From: Coptis chinensis
Taxonomy: Eukaryota; Streptophyta; Magnoliopsida; Ranunculales; Ranunculaceae
Assembly (NCBI GenBank): GCA_015680905.1
Contig: CM027378.1
Span: 42,939,001 to 43,003,000 of the forward strand
Direction of reading: 5' to 3'
DNA length: 64,000 bases
Shown here: in pieces, positions 1 to 10,700 of the stretch
How the letters are laid out: the number at the start of each line of letters is the position of its first letter
Position numbering within the stretch: position 1 is the first letter of the stretch
Notes under the pieces: generated by a model
Database searches by the model: none
Told to the model about the DNA's origin: nothing
The model's input: the letters and a program-made list of their open reading frames with translations, nothing else
Program-made: the position numbers and the translations under genes

Positions 1-807
1 ATAAGTACCACTGAAACCCCCTCTCAAACTATCCACCCCAGAGAAATTTGTTTCTTGATGATACAAACTTGGCTGGTTCATGCACCCAGCTCCAAAACAA
101 GGAAATCTCCCAGGTGGAAAGGGTCCCACTTTTTTCCCATTCTCCGGACACAAACCGGAGGTTGTATCATAATTTCCATTTTTTAACATTATCATCCAAT
201 AGTTCCATGGATTTGAAGTGTCTTCTGCAACCTCACATAAAGAACCCAAATATTTTTCTTTCTCCACTGCATATAGATCTATATTGTTCAAGGCTTTTGG
301 ACTCAATCCTGGGAATGGTTTTCCCACCCCAAGTTTGTTATCTGCTTCACTCACTTTGTGTTTCAATGTAAAACCTGTTCCTGTGTTTCACATAACAGTG
401 GTAAACAAGTCCTACTTATTAGAAATACAATGCTAGTTTAAATTTCATTTTGAATACAATGTTTTTTGTTCAGACCATTTACTTATTAGAAATTAAGAAT
501 TGCATACAAGTAAAAGCTATTAGCTAAAAATATATAAAAGGGACCTACTCATAATGTGTTTCGTTCTTCTTGAATGTTTGTGCTTACTTGATATATCAAA
601 GCAATCAGCAGCTCTTGGACTGCCCATATTAGGAGCTTCCTGACCAACTTCATTGCAAAAATTCCATGCTTCAAATGCTACTCTTAATCCATCTCTCATC
701 ATTCCTGGGTCTCCAACTGCTGAAGTGTACTCGTGATCTGAAGCAGAACAAACAAGTAGTAGAATTGCAGCTACAGATAACACAAGAACCTGATCCTTCT
801 CCACCAT
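1..807 (-). CDS. Secreted plant protein, DUF7705-like; first two exons, cut by window edge
   Basis: Exon 1 runs 807 to 588. It encodes a Met start, an N-terminal hydrophobic stretch (about residues 8-21, VLSVAAILLLVCSA) that looks like a signal peptide, then a GDPGMMRDGLRVAFEAW block. Exon 2 runs from 374 past position 1 and stays open. It carries HKVSEADNKLGVGKPFPGL, NPWNYWMIMLKNGNYD and GLCPENGKKVGPFPPGRF. The donor (GTAAGC after 588) and acceptor (CAG before 374) agree in phase: exon 1 ends one base into a serine codon that exon 2 completes. I recognise the combined pattern as a plant-only extracellular family of unknown function, recalled as DUF7705. The biochemical role is unknown; entry into the secretory pathway is inferred from the leader. 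The remaining exons lie outside the window. No break is visible in the part present. Confidence 0.8.
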
Positions 808-2634
808 GGCTTTTTGGGTTTGGACTTTGGACTTGAGAGCTGAGACTCTGAGAGTGACTATGAGGGGAAGAGTGAATTCATTTATGAAATATTTAAAGCT
901 ACCATTTCGGTTTTGTAACTTGGGAAGAGATTCTGTTTATGGATTGCAGCTTGAGACAGTTGTTAGTTGGCTTTCACACTTTTGATTAACAATGTCTGAA
1001 CCTTATTTTAATGACCACACACGGACCTACAACTTATAGTGATTTCCCGCCCTACATATGCTGTCGCATTATTAACCATTTGGTGATGCATGCACACCCA
1101 TGCTTTTACATTCTAGTTCTACTTCTAAAGATCTGAGTATCCATGCTGATGTAAATGCCGATTCTTGAAGCATACACTGATAATCTGTTATGTATGCCGA
1201 CACTTCAATCTCACCTATTTAATTTCTAGGCATTATTCGCCACAAGTTGTATGATTTGTATCTAATGTGGTCTTGGTATATTACCAAGGCCTATATCTAT
1301 GTGGAACAAGAATTCCTTTTTCATATTATGGTCAATTCCCTTTGTTCTTTTCCCCTATGGCTATATTTATATGGAAGAATAATCTCTTTTTCACATTATG
1401 GTCGTTTGCCTTTGTTCTTTTCCTTACTTCCATAAACTAGAAAAGTAAAAAAGTATTTCCATAATATTATATATTATGCATCAAAGCATAAAAGCGTCCT
1501 GTGTTTGATTGTTTGACTTCTACTCGAAGTAACAGTATCTCAGTATCTCAGCATGTTATTGATTACTACTATTTCATTGGCAAGTGGAGTTGGTTAGGAT
1601 TTGGTATTGGGTCACCTTAGAAATTACAATTAGAAACACAAGATCAGGTTGAATCAGCAAACTGCTAATGGTTTTATCAAAAAAGATAAACAAACTGCTA
1701 CCAGTCAACGGCATTGTGGTTTTGTATATAACTAAACTTTTAAGGTCTCTTCTGGTTGTTGACACCTTGTTATGGGTACATCTAGGGGAGCATTTTAGTT
1801 TTAGGTTTTTTTTTTTTCTGTTTTATTATTTTCTTTTTTGGGCTGAGCATACAATTATAAGCCTTGTGGATTTGTCCAAACTAAATTTTTGTGGTCTCTC
1901 CTAGTCTTTGACATCTAGATATCGGTATATCTAGGGGAGCATTTTAGTTTTAGTAATGTTTTTTCAGTTTTTTCCTTTTTCTTTTTTGCCTTAAAAGATA
2001 CAATTATAATGTGGCTAGTTTATTAGCTTAGTCGGGTGATACTCTTAGAAGAAACAAAACAGAAGGTGAACTGCTCTTGTTGTAGTTGACAGCCATGAGA
2101 TGAGGGTCTGGTATTAAAAGTTTAAAACAACTATGAGTCAATTGTAGGCTTGTAGCTAAGCTTGCCATAGGATCACTATACGTTTTTTGGAAGATTAGTT
2201 AGAATCAACCGTTACACCAAAGCATTTATTCTAGAGGTGTGTTTATGTTTGATTCTGTATGAAGCCAGCTAATTCACATTATTACTGTGGACTGTGGAGT
2301 AGGATTATAGGACATGTTTACTTGGGTGTGCATGTGTCGTTTGCACACTTGCACGTGTTTTTTTCAGTTTTTTTTTTTTTTTTTCAGAAATACTTCTTCA
2401 ATTTTTCTTTGAGCAATGCAATATGTCTCATCTCGATTTTCCCATAACCATGGTGATATCCAAACGTCCAAAAAACATTAAAACCTGAAACTGGAAGATC
2501 TCAGTATCCCACTTTGTAGTTTGTATCATCTATTATTAGGTTGTATTACACAGAAACATTTTAGACTTTTAGACACCACTTTCTCCGGCCTATATCTGTT
2601 GCTGAGGGCCAGAAACTTTGTTTTTCTTTTCTAC
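808..2634. other. Intergenic, with promoter of the left-edge gene
   Basis: There is no credible coding exon on either strand. The first few hundred bases hold the promoter and 5' UTR of the minus-strand gene starting at 807; an AT-rich ATATTTAAA lies near 884-892. The rest is AT-rich DNA with long T runs (near 1808 and 2365) and the diverged duplication listed separately. Confidence 0.55.
1716..2012. repeat. Two-copy diverged tandem duplication (~145 bp unit)
   Basis: Both copies share an ordered set of blocks: ACTAAA followed by TTTT and AGGTCTCT or TGGTCTCTCC, then GACA, then TATCTAGGGGAGCATTTTAG, then a T-rich run and TACAATTATAA. The first copy is about 1716-1860 and the second about 1868-2012. 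No coding potential is seen. Confidence 0.6.
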
Positions 2635-2637
2635 TTA

Positions 2638-3335
2638 GGGGTTGTTTGTTTTTTTTGAATTCAGCATTCAGAACCTCTTAAACTTAAGTTTTAAGCATTC
2701 AGAGGCTCAAAACTTGTTTGTTTTTTTTAAGTAGTTTAAGCATTCAGTGGTACTTTTAGCATTCAAAGATTCAAAGACCAAAATTTCTTCTGAATCTTTG
2801 AATTTAATACTTGAAACAAGAAGTCCCTTCTTGCCCTTTCTTAAGAACCCAATCTTAAGAACCCATCTACTTTCCTACCTTGACTTTTATGGCTTCAAAA
2901 TAAGTTCTTCAAAATTTGATGTTGGCGTCACGGGTTTTTTCATTTTTTTGGGTGAATGATATCCACTTTGTTAAAAATAGAATTACATATATATATTCTG
3001 AAAATAAACAAAATATGAAAATAAACCGTTAAAATATATTTGTGAAAACATATTTTAAATAAATTTATTTATCATTTATTTTTTTCGATAATCCATCTCT
3101 TCTCCTCAAATATAATATATATTTTGTTTAACAAGAAATCAAGTTAGTGTTTAAAATAGATAGCATGAGTAAAATTGTCCGAATGATTTATATTCAGCCT
3201 TCAGAGCCAGGTTATTCTAACAGAAAACAAACATGTTTTTAGAATTCAAAGAATCAAAGATTTAGCATTCGAGAATGAGCCATTCAAAGATTCAAAGATT
3301 CAAAGATTGATAGGCTCAGAAAAACAAACGACCCC
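2638..3335. mobile_element. Non-autonomous PIF/Harbinger (Tourist-like) MITE, 698 bp
   Basis: The left end reads GGGGTTGTTTGTTTTT and the right end, reverse complemented, reads GGGGTCGTTTGTTTTT: a 16-bp terminal inverted repeat with one mismatch. TTA flanks both ends directly (2635-2637 and 3336-3338), which is the PIF/Harbinger target-site duplication. Subterminal words recur inside (CATTCAGA on the left; ATTCAAAGATTC several times on the right). It has no open frame for a transposase, so it must have been mobilised in trans. Confidence 0.85.
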
Positions 3336-3338
3336 TTA

Positions 3339-3880
3339 GCCAACTGCGATGGAATGTTTAATTAGTTTCAACTTTCGAGTATCATACTCAAGGACGAGTT
3401 TAATTCGTTGGTGTTCTTAAATCGAAGTTTGCTTCGCCCTTTGATTATTCATTACCAAAATACCAAGTGAAACAAGGCAGCACAAACAGTTGTCTAAGTT
3501 ACTTTCATTCACCTTTTTATCCACTAAAAATCATTCCGAGTTAACAAACTCCTTTTATTTTCCAACATGTACTGCATAGCAGACCATATCTGATTACAAA
3601 TGTTTGGTGTCTCGTTCTCAAGACACGAATAACGACTGTAATTGATTAGTAATCTTCCTCTTTGCCAAACTGTCTTGGTTAAGACTTGAAGACTTGTCAA
3701 CACAGTAAACAGGCATTGAAGACTTGATACAGTAAACAGGCATTGAAGACTTGTCAACACAGGAAAACATGTCCGCGGACGTTGCTTTTCATTCCAACTA
3801 ACAGGAATGAAGGTGGAGACCTGCCATTAAAGATGTGACCAAGAATAAGAACTTTTCTTGAACTAGTTTAGTCAGTAAGT
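3339..3880. other. Intergenic stretch between MITE and unidentified exons
   Basis: I see no gene here. The only structure is the short repeat at 3703-3753 and ordinary AT-rich sequence. It would hold the 3' UTR of the minus-strand fragment that ends at 3881. Confidence 0.5.
3703..3753. repeat. Two-copy 24-bp repeat
   Basis: The block CAGTAAACAGGCATTGAAGA plus CTTG occurs at 3703-3726 and again at 3730-3753, and parts of it recur in the flanks (GACTTGTCAACACAG on both sides). It is non-coding as far as I can see. Confidence 0.7.
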
Positions 3881-4320
3881 TCAATCCTCCAATTCTTCAA
3901 TGTTGTTGCAGAAAGAATAGCATGGAAGGGTTGAGCTTCCATCTCCTGCTTGCAACGCTGAGACCTCTGCTGTATTCTTGTCAAACCATTCCTGTTCAGG
4001 GTTGCTTCGGAACAATATGAGCAAGAAACTTACCCACAGCCTATATAATTATGACATAAAAGAGTTGTACTCACCTGGTTCCAATATTTTCTTCCAAAGC
4101 TAAGAACATTCCTTCCGTAAATCCACAGAGCAATAACGTTTTCCTTCAATACTGTTGCTAAATACTCAACTATGAGCTGGTAGATATCTTAAGCAGCATC
4201 GAGCTCTGGTAGATATCTTAAGCAGCATTGGAGAAACAACAGATTCATTTCATGTGAATTTATTGGTAATATGCAGTCTACTTTGCCTTTAGGTTTGCTC
4301 ATTAACTTTTTCACCAGTAC
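3881..4320 (-). pseudogene. Two coding-like exons of an unidentified gene, one in-frame stop
   Basis: Exon A runs 4320 to 4075, with acceptor TTTCTTTAG before it and donor GTGAGT after it. Exon B runs 3991 to 3881, with acceptor GAACAG and a TGA at 3883-3881. Exon A is 82 codons long, so the frames join exactly. Readable parts include KKLMSKPKGKVDCILPINS, EYLATVLKENVIALWIYG and, in exon B, EWFDKNTAEVSALQAGDG. One TAA interrupts exon A, inside a 29-bp tandem duplication that shifts frame. I do not recognise the protein. It lies just downstream of the TPK stop on the same strand, with no upstream exon found, so it may be the tail of a broken gene or captured exons. The splice signals and clean codon structure are the reasons to list it. 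Confidence 0.45.
4177..4234. repeat. 29-bp tandem duplication inside exon A
   Basis: The 22-base block CTGGTAGATATCTTAAGCAG plus CA occurs at 4177 and again at 4206, a 29-base period. As 29 is not a multiple of three, the duplication puts the two copies in different frames, and the in-frame TAA of the exon lies in it. Confidence 0.8.
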
Positions 4321-4733
4321 CTAAAGAAAGGTGCGTTAACAAAAATCTGAAACCAATGAGTCAAATTACAAGAGTTTGGAGCTGAGCAAGGATAATAAAA
4401 CAGCCAAAAGGAAAGTAACAAATATCTAAAGATAACTAGTCTATCAACCAAGCAAAGGTCATCTAAGCAAAGGACAAATATATTCGCCCCATAATTGTAT
4501 CATTTCCTGTTAAATGGTCATGATCAGCTTCCTTTTTTTCTATGAAGCAATATAAACTTCACTTATTGACGGATACCTTTTATCTATCCATGTACACCTA
4601 CTATTCTAACTTATAAGCGTGAAAAACTATAAAAGCATCCCCTTCACATTTCACATGTAAGCAAACAGTGACAAGAAAGAAAAAAGAAAAACATGTATAA
4701 TAAACTAACCCGCTGCTTCATTTCGATCACTAG
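4321..4733. other. Likely TPK 3' UTR and spacer
   Basis: AT-rich DNA directly downstream of the TPK stop codon (4736-4734). I see no open frame of note. The TPK 3' UTR and polyadenylation site should lie here. Confidence 0.45.
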
Positions 4734-7700
4734 TCATCTATGACTCTCCAAGAGGTCAGGCAGTGTTATCCTCCCAGAGTTGCTGGGGTCGAGCTTGTTG
4801 AACTGGCTGCCAATCTGCAGAATATCCTTCTCACTTATTTTCCCCATCTCTTTGAGTTTGTAGATCACATAATCTGATTTGCTGAATACAGATAATAAAA
4901 AAATTCAAGACAGATGAAATAGTACCATCTTTAACTGCAGACAAAATATACATGGCATTCTCTCCTCAAAGTAAATGTTCATGTCGTGTTTCTCATCCAT
5001 ATTAACATTCAATACTTACATATCAATCTACGTTAGATGGACACACCATATTTCAAAGATAATCCGTATCGGATACGTGGACACGTATCCGTGTTGGACA
5101 CAACACATGCATAGAGTGTATGGTATCGGACAGACATATTTGTGTCAATGTAACTTAGATTTCAGTCAACCCTCAAAGAGATAGCTCAATCAGTTTAGTC
5201 AACTGCACGATTCCGTTTATACATTCTGAATCCAGGACAATAATGATGTGGATACAATCTATGATGCAGAAGTGATAGCAGGTATCCTCATGGTTGATGA
5301 TTTACCTATTAGTTTATAAAATATCTCTAAGGAGTTAGGTACGACCAATTGGATCCATGATAACCGACTGCTCGTTATAGGTTCTTAGACCAACTGGATA
5401 TATCATTGCCCTTTTTGTGTACTCAGACAATCATGTCTATATAGACTGTATGAAGCACTGAACCGTGAAAAATAACAACAAAGAAAAGTTCCATTAATAG
5501 TTTTTGTTCTATTGAATATGGAGCAATGCCAATGATAGTAAGACTAACAAGAGATAGAAAATATACCAGATCGATGAATTATGTCGTAACCAAATGGCTG
5601 TGTTTTCTGAGACTCAACTCCGTAAGATGACAATTTCTTGCATAAGACTACACAAACAAAACACAATACACACCAGGTTTGTCATCTATGTGACTCTTCT
5701 TTGATAAACAAATTATACTTTGCAAGGTCAAAAACAAAAAATTAAGAAGTTCAAGCACTGCCTTTGCTTGCTAATGATTTGAGTGATATCATTACTCAAA
5801 TTATGGTAAATCCTTTAGGTAAGATCCAAATGACAAACAGTTAGTCAATGGTCTAAAAATTCCATAGTGCCAATTGAAAAGCGCACCACAGACTTCCCTA
5901 ACCTAACAATTTCCGTGCAGAAGTGATTCCATTAAGAACACTCACAATTTAAATCTTGCTCACTTGCTCTTTTTTGGATTGCAAGGATTAAAATTTTATT
6001 TTCTTGATCAGGTTTCAAATTATTTTGGTCGGTAGTATTTATAACTATCCTGAAGAATTACAAACTGCGTGGATACAAACTTCATGGATATAAAATTCAC
6101 CCAAGCAGCATCAAAAGCAAAACAAGATGAGGGAATTCGTTATTCTGCTCCGAAGTTTCTAGTCCCAACAACAACCTATTCAAGTATGTCCATGAACCAA
6201 GAGAAGAAGTGGTTGCATCTCAAACCCTTTAAATATACGTCAAATGCCACCTGGCAAACATTAATATGAGAAATGTTAGCAAACCAACTCTGCCTTCTCT
6301 CTAGGTTATTCTCATCTTAGGATTTGGATAAGCTGTAATGTAGTAGTAAAATTCAAACAATTTTCTTCTTTAGTCAAATATTATCTCTTCCTTATTGTCT
6401 TTGGGGCTAAATCATTCCCTAGCTAGACTATTTGTCCATCCGGAACTACTGACTGTTGCTCACAGATCATGTCTGATTATCTTCGTCGCTGTATTCAAAA
6501 ACTACAGGAGCAGTAGAAGGGGAAAGCAAGATTTCTGTCCATGTGCTAAGAAGAAAACTACTGAATATAAGAAAGTCGCTGAATGAGGGAAAGGTTCAAA
6601 AATAATAAAAACAGTTGTGGGATCCAAGGCTCAATGCTCAGGAGTGAATATATCTTATGCGACTGATTTAAAACCTAGATATTTTACAATATGGCTACTT
6701 CTACTCTGCCAACACCTGGAAAACAACCATCTAACTATCACACATCAGAGCAGATCAATATGAACATCACACGAAGCTTGGCCTTAATATGAACATCAAG
6801 ATGGTGACTGACAAGCATATCAGTCCTTAACAAGCGCTCACTTCCTGATACTGATTCGCTGTTTCCTTTCCTAGCTTTCAGTCCAAGTCCTTTGGTGTTT
6901 CACCTTCCCTAAACCGGAGCACTATTCTAGGTCATCAATCATCCCTACGCATTCTACGCCAAGTACTTATCCACCCTAAACAACAAAGGGTTTAGGGATA
7001 AATTTCCTATTATCAGGATATAAATAAGTAAATTGTTACAGCTTCGGCAAATTGACAATTGAAAAGGTACACGAACTGGCCAGTGGACAATGAAATCCTT
7101 AAGACTAGTGGCAAACAACACCAGCGGGAAGGGTATAAATTGTTTAGATTCTTTGACGAGTCCCATTACCAAAGGAATTTAAAAGAAGGGTTGTGAAGAA
7201 CAACGTTTGCGTCTAAGACACCCAATTTCACAACTGGGAAACAAAATCTCCCAAGCTTCCCCCCCCCCCCACCCCCTTTATAATGGTTAGAACTTTATTT
7301 CCTAATCCCCTTCAATCCCCTTTCTCGAATCAGTGGATATCGAACCCAAGACTTTGAGCTCAACCTCCCAAGTCTAGACCAGTAGGCCACTGGGAATATT
7401 AGGAGGTCCTTATTCTAATGGAAATTGATTAAAGCTTTGGTAAGACCATTCACAAATGAAATAATGGTACAAGATGAACTTGGATACCATGCTAGCTGTT
7501 TTGTTAGCTCATTTACGTTGTAATAAGAACAATGATACTAAAGATTACAATGTTTTTGAGTTCAAGTCACAAGGAGGTACTCAACCACATTCATACTCCC
7601 CAAATACTCCTTACAAGAGCTAACTCATCTTACTATCCCATCCCAATTTCACATAAAATTATCAAATCTTACACACATAAACAATGATATAGCACATGCC

Positions 7701-10700
7701 CAATCAAATAGAAGCTCCTTGATTTCCCCTACTAAGTTATGCATCCCCTTTTCCTTTTGTACAAATATCCTCATGTTTCTTTCTTTCCAAAATGTCCACA
7801 CAATAGCATTTGAAAGATGATCCGCAAACCATTTGGCTTTGTTTGAGAGTGGACCCACAATAATACTCTTCCCCAAAACATCCTTAATTTAGATAGTGCC
7901 CAAGTAACATTGGAAGATGAGTGCCCAAATTCCAAAAGCAAAGAGACAATGAAGAAGGTGATCTACATCTTCCTCCACTAAAACACACACATTGTCAATG
8001 TTCAAACCCCTCCAGTTCAAATTGTTAATGGATTGGATACTACCCAAGAAAGGACCCCAGCAAAAGAAAATAACTCTATGTAAGATGGAGTTCATCTAAA
8101 ACCGCTTGAATGGAAAATTAGTGATCCTTACGTTCGCCTCAAGCACCAATGAAGCATACTCCTTAGCCAAAACGTTGTAAAATGATTTCACAGTAAAGGC
8201 ATCTTTGATCTTTGTCTTCCCACACCCATAATCCCTTATCCACTTCTCTAAAGTTTCTACCTACTTGATAAATTACAGCAATATCTCTCAATCTTGTGTC
8301 ATATTCCATTCCACACCATTAACATCCTTTTCCATGTAATCCAAAGTGCGAGCTTTTTTATTTGTAGCAATTACGTTGTTCCACAAGTTTCTTTTTTAAC
8401 CGAGGTCTCCCCTACCCACATATTATCCCCAAAAAGAATTACTCTCCATTACCACGAAGAAAAGTAATCCCTTTAGCAAAAGTATCCCATTCACCACCAC
8501 TTTCTTCCACTAATGGTTGACAATCAGATGCTCTGCAATATTCTCTCTGAGAAAAGAAGGCAGTGTTTTGAGCTAGATTTAGAGAGCTCTCTTTGTCCTG
8601 ATGGCCTCAAACGATTCTTCTATCAACGCTCTAGAAGAGAATTAACAAGAGAGTAGTTCAATCAACATTCTTGATTTAGAGGGGTTGTCGTATTCTTTTT
8701 TAAAGATTTTTTTTACATGCTGATGCTAGTACCAAATTCACAGTTCTCTTACCTTAGAACAAAAAATGCCAGAAAATATCAATAATCAGGCATATATGTA
8801 TGGGAAACGCATTTGTTAAAATATGAGCTAAGATTATGCAGCTCAGGCTAATGTCTGTCATCTGCAGGTTGGTCTCAGACCTCAGAGGCTCAAGAAATCT
8901 TCCTTCAAGGAGGATCAGTACAGGGTGGCATTGATCTTGCCTTCAAACTTTCCAATGAAGTGAAGAATAAAACATTTGGTGCATCTTTGGGTATCAAGGT
9001 AGACATCTCACAAGCGTATGATATAATGAGCTGACACTTTTTGGTCAAGGTTATGTGAAAATATTTGGTTTCCCACCTAGAAGGATTATCTAGGTTAATG
9101 ACTGTGAATTAAACTGCTATGATCCCACTTCTTAAAAAAAGAGCTAGAAACATGGTAACACAATATTTAAACTTTCTAAGGGACTAGGGTCTTTAGAAGC
9201 CTCTCATTCTGGTCAAGGAAATGCCAAGGATCATTGTATGCAAATGATATCCTTGTCTTCACCAAAGGGCATCTCTTAAAACATTGCAATATACTGGAAA
9301 ACTATTGAAATTCATTTGGGATAACTATTTATGGGTCAAATCAGCCAACAATAGCTGCAAAGAATTATTGATTAGTTTGAGATCGAATAGGGAGCTTGTC
9401 CTCAAATACTCAGGAGTTCGTCTGAAGTACTGATGCAAGGAAGAGTTACTAGAAGTCATAAGGCTAGCCTATGGACCAGAGCGGAGTTAGTTCTTGGAAG
9501 GGAAGCTATTATCTTTCTAAGAGAGATATCTGTTGATAAGGTCAGTACTATGTAGCATACTAGTATACACTATGACCTTCTAAAAATGGCCCGCCAGTAC
9601 AGTTTAATAGTGTGAAGTGTCTTAAATCTTAATGAACTGCGATTTCAAGTATAGAGTTTCAAAGTTTTGGAGTTGGATTGCAGGCTTGTTGAATAGAAAG
9701 TTAGTTTGCTAGATTTCTGATATGGTAATATGAACGTACATAACTAATGAACAACGAGAACAACCAATTATATCTACAAATACAATTCTTTAGAAGACTT
9801 GTTGAGAAAATATTTCCTGAAGTATTCATCCTGAAACCAAAGCCTGGCTCTGCCACTGAAGACAAGTCTTCCACACCCCGGGGCGGAACTAGGATCTTGT
9901 ATAAGGGGGGGCTACTTTGAAGTTAAACTTCAAAGAATTTTTTTTTTCTCTTAAGGGAACCCAAGCAATATCACACACAAACAAACAAGATGTTTTCTTT
10001 TAGGTTTTAATTTTTTAATTTCCATATTTGATATTTGAGAATGAACTTGGAGAATATGAGAGTAAAAGAGAATGGAATGTTAGAAGATATATATTTACCG
10101 TGTAAGAATGCTATTCTTTTTTCACTCTTAGAAGTCAGGTCAGGAAAGAGGAGACATACTAGCATATAAAGGGTTTTTCGTCACTAGAAAACTACTTGTT
10201 ACTAGTATATATAGTTGGGATAGTATATATAATTGGGTTAGTATACTTGTTCCTAGTATACTAATTTTCGTTAGTACTGTTAGTATTGATATTTTTTTTT
10301 CCGAGAAACTTAGGGGGGGGGGGGGGGGTATAGCTCCTGTTAGCCCTCCTTTGGGTCCACCCCTGCCAACACCACCACCCAATTCTCATCCCCCACCAAT
10401 AAGTCTAAAATACAGTATATAGCAACAAAACACCCCCACCAAAGAAAACAGTCCCTAAGGTTTTGTAGCAAACCACTAAAGAAACATAGTTTTTAATTTG
10501 GAAAGCTAACATGCTGATAAATGGTGTGCTTGCTGGATCAAATAGTATACACTCAAAGTGTTTAGCTGAGAGGAAGCGTGGCCGTTTCCTTACTGACAGT
10601 TTGGTTCGCCATTCCTTATATACTCAAAGGGTGCCACCACGTATCCCAAACCTTACGATAACTTCTATAACAGAATCCACTTGAAACCTTTAGACGCCTT

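Noticed and set aside
5030..5140. CGTATCGGATACGTGGACACGTATCC palindromic patch, considered as a transposon end
   Set aside because: No partner inverted copy or target duplication found within a few kb.
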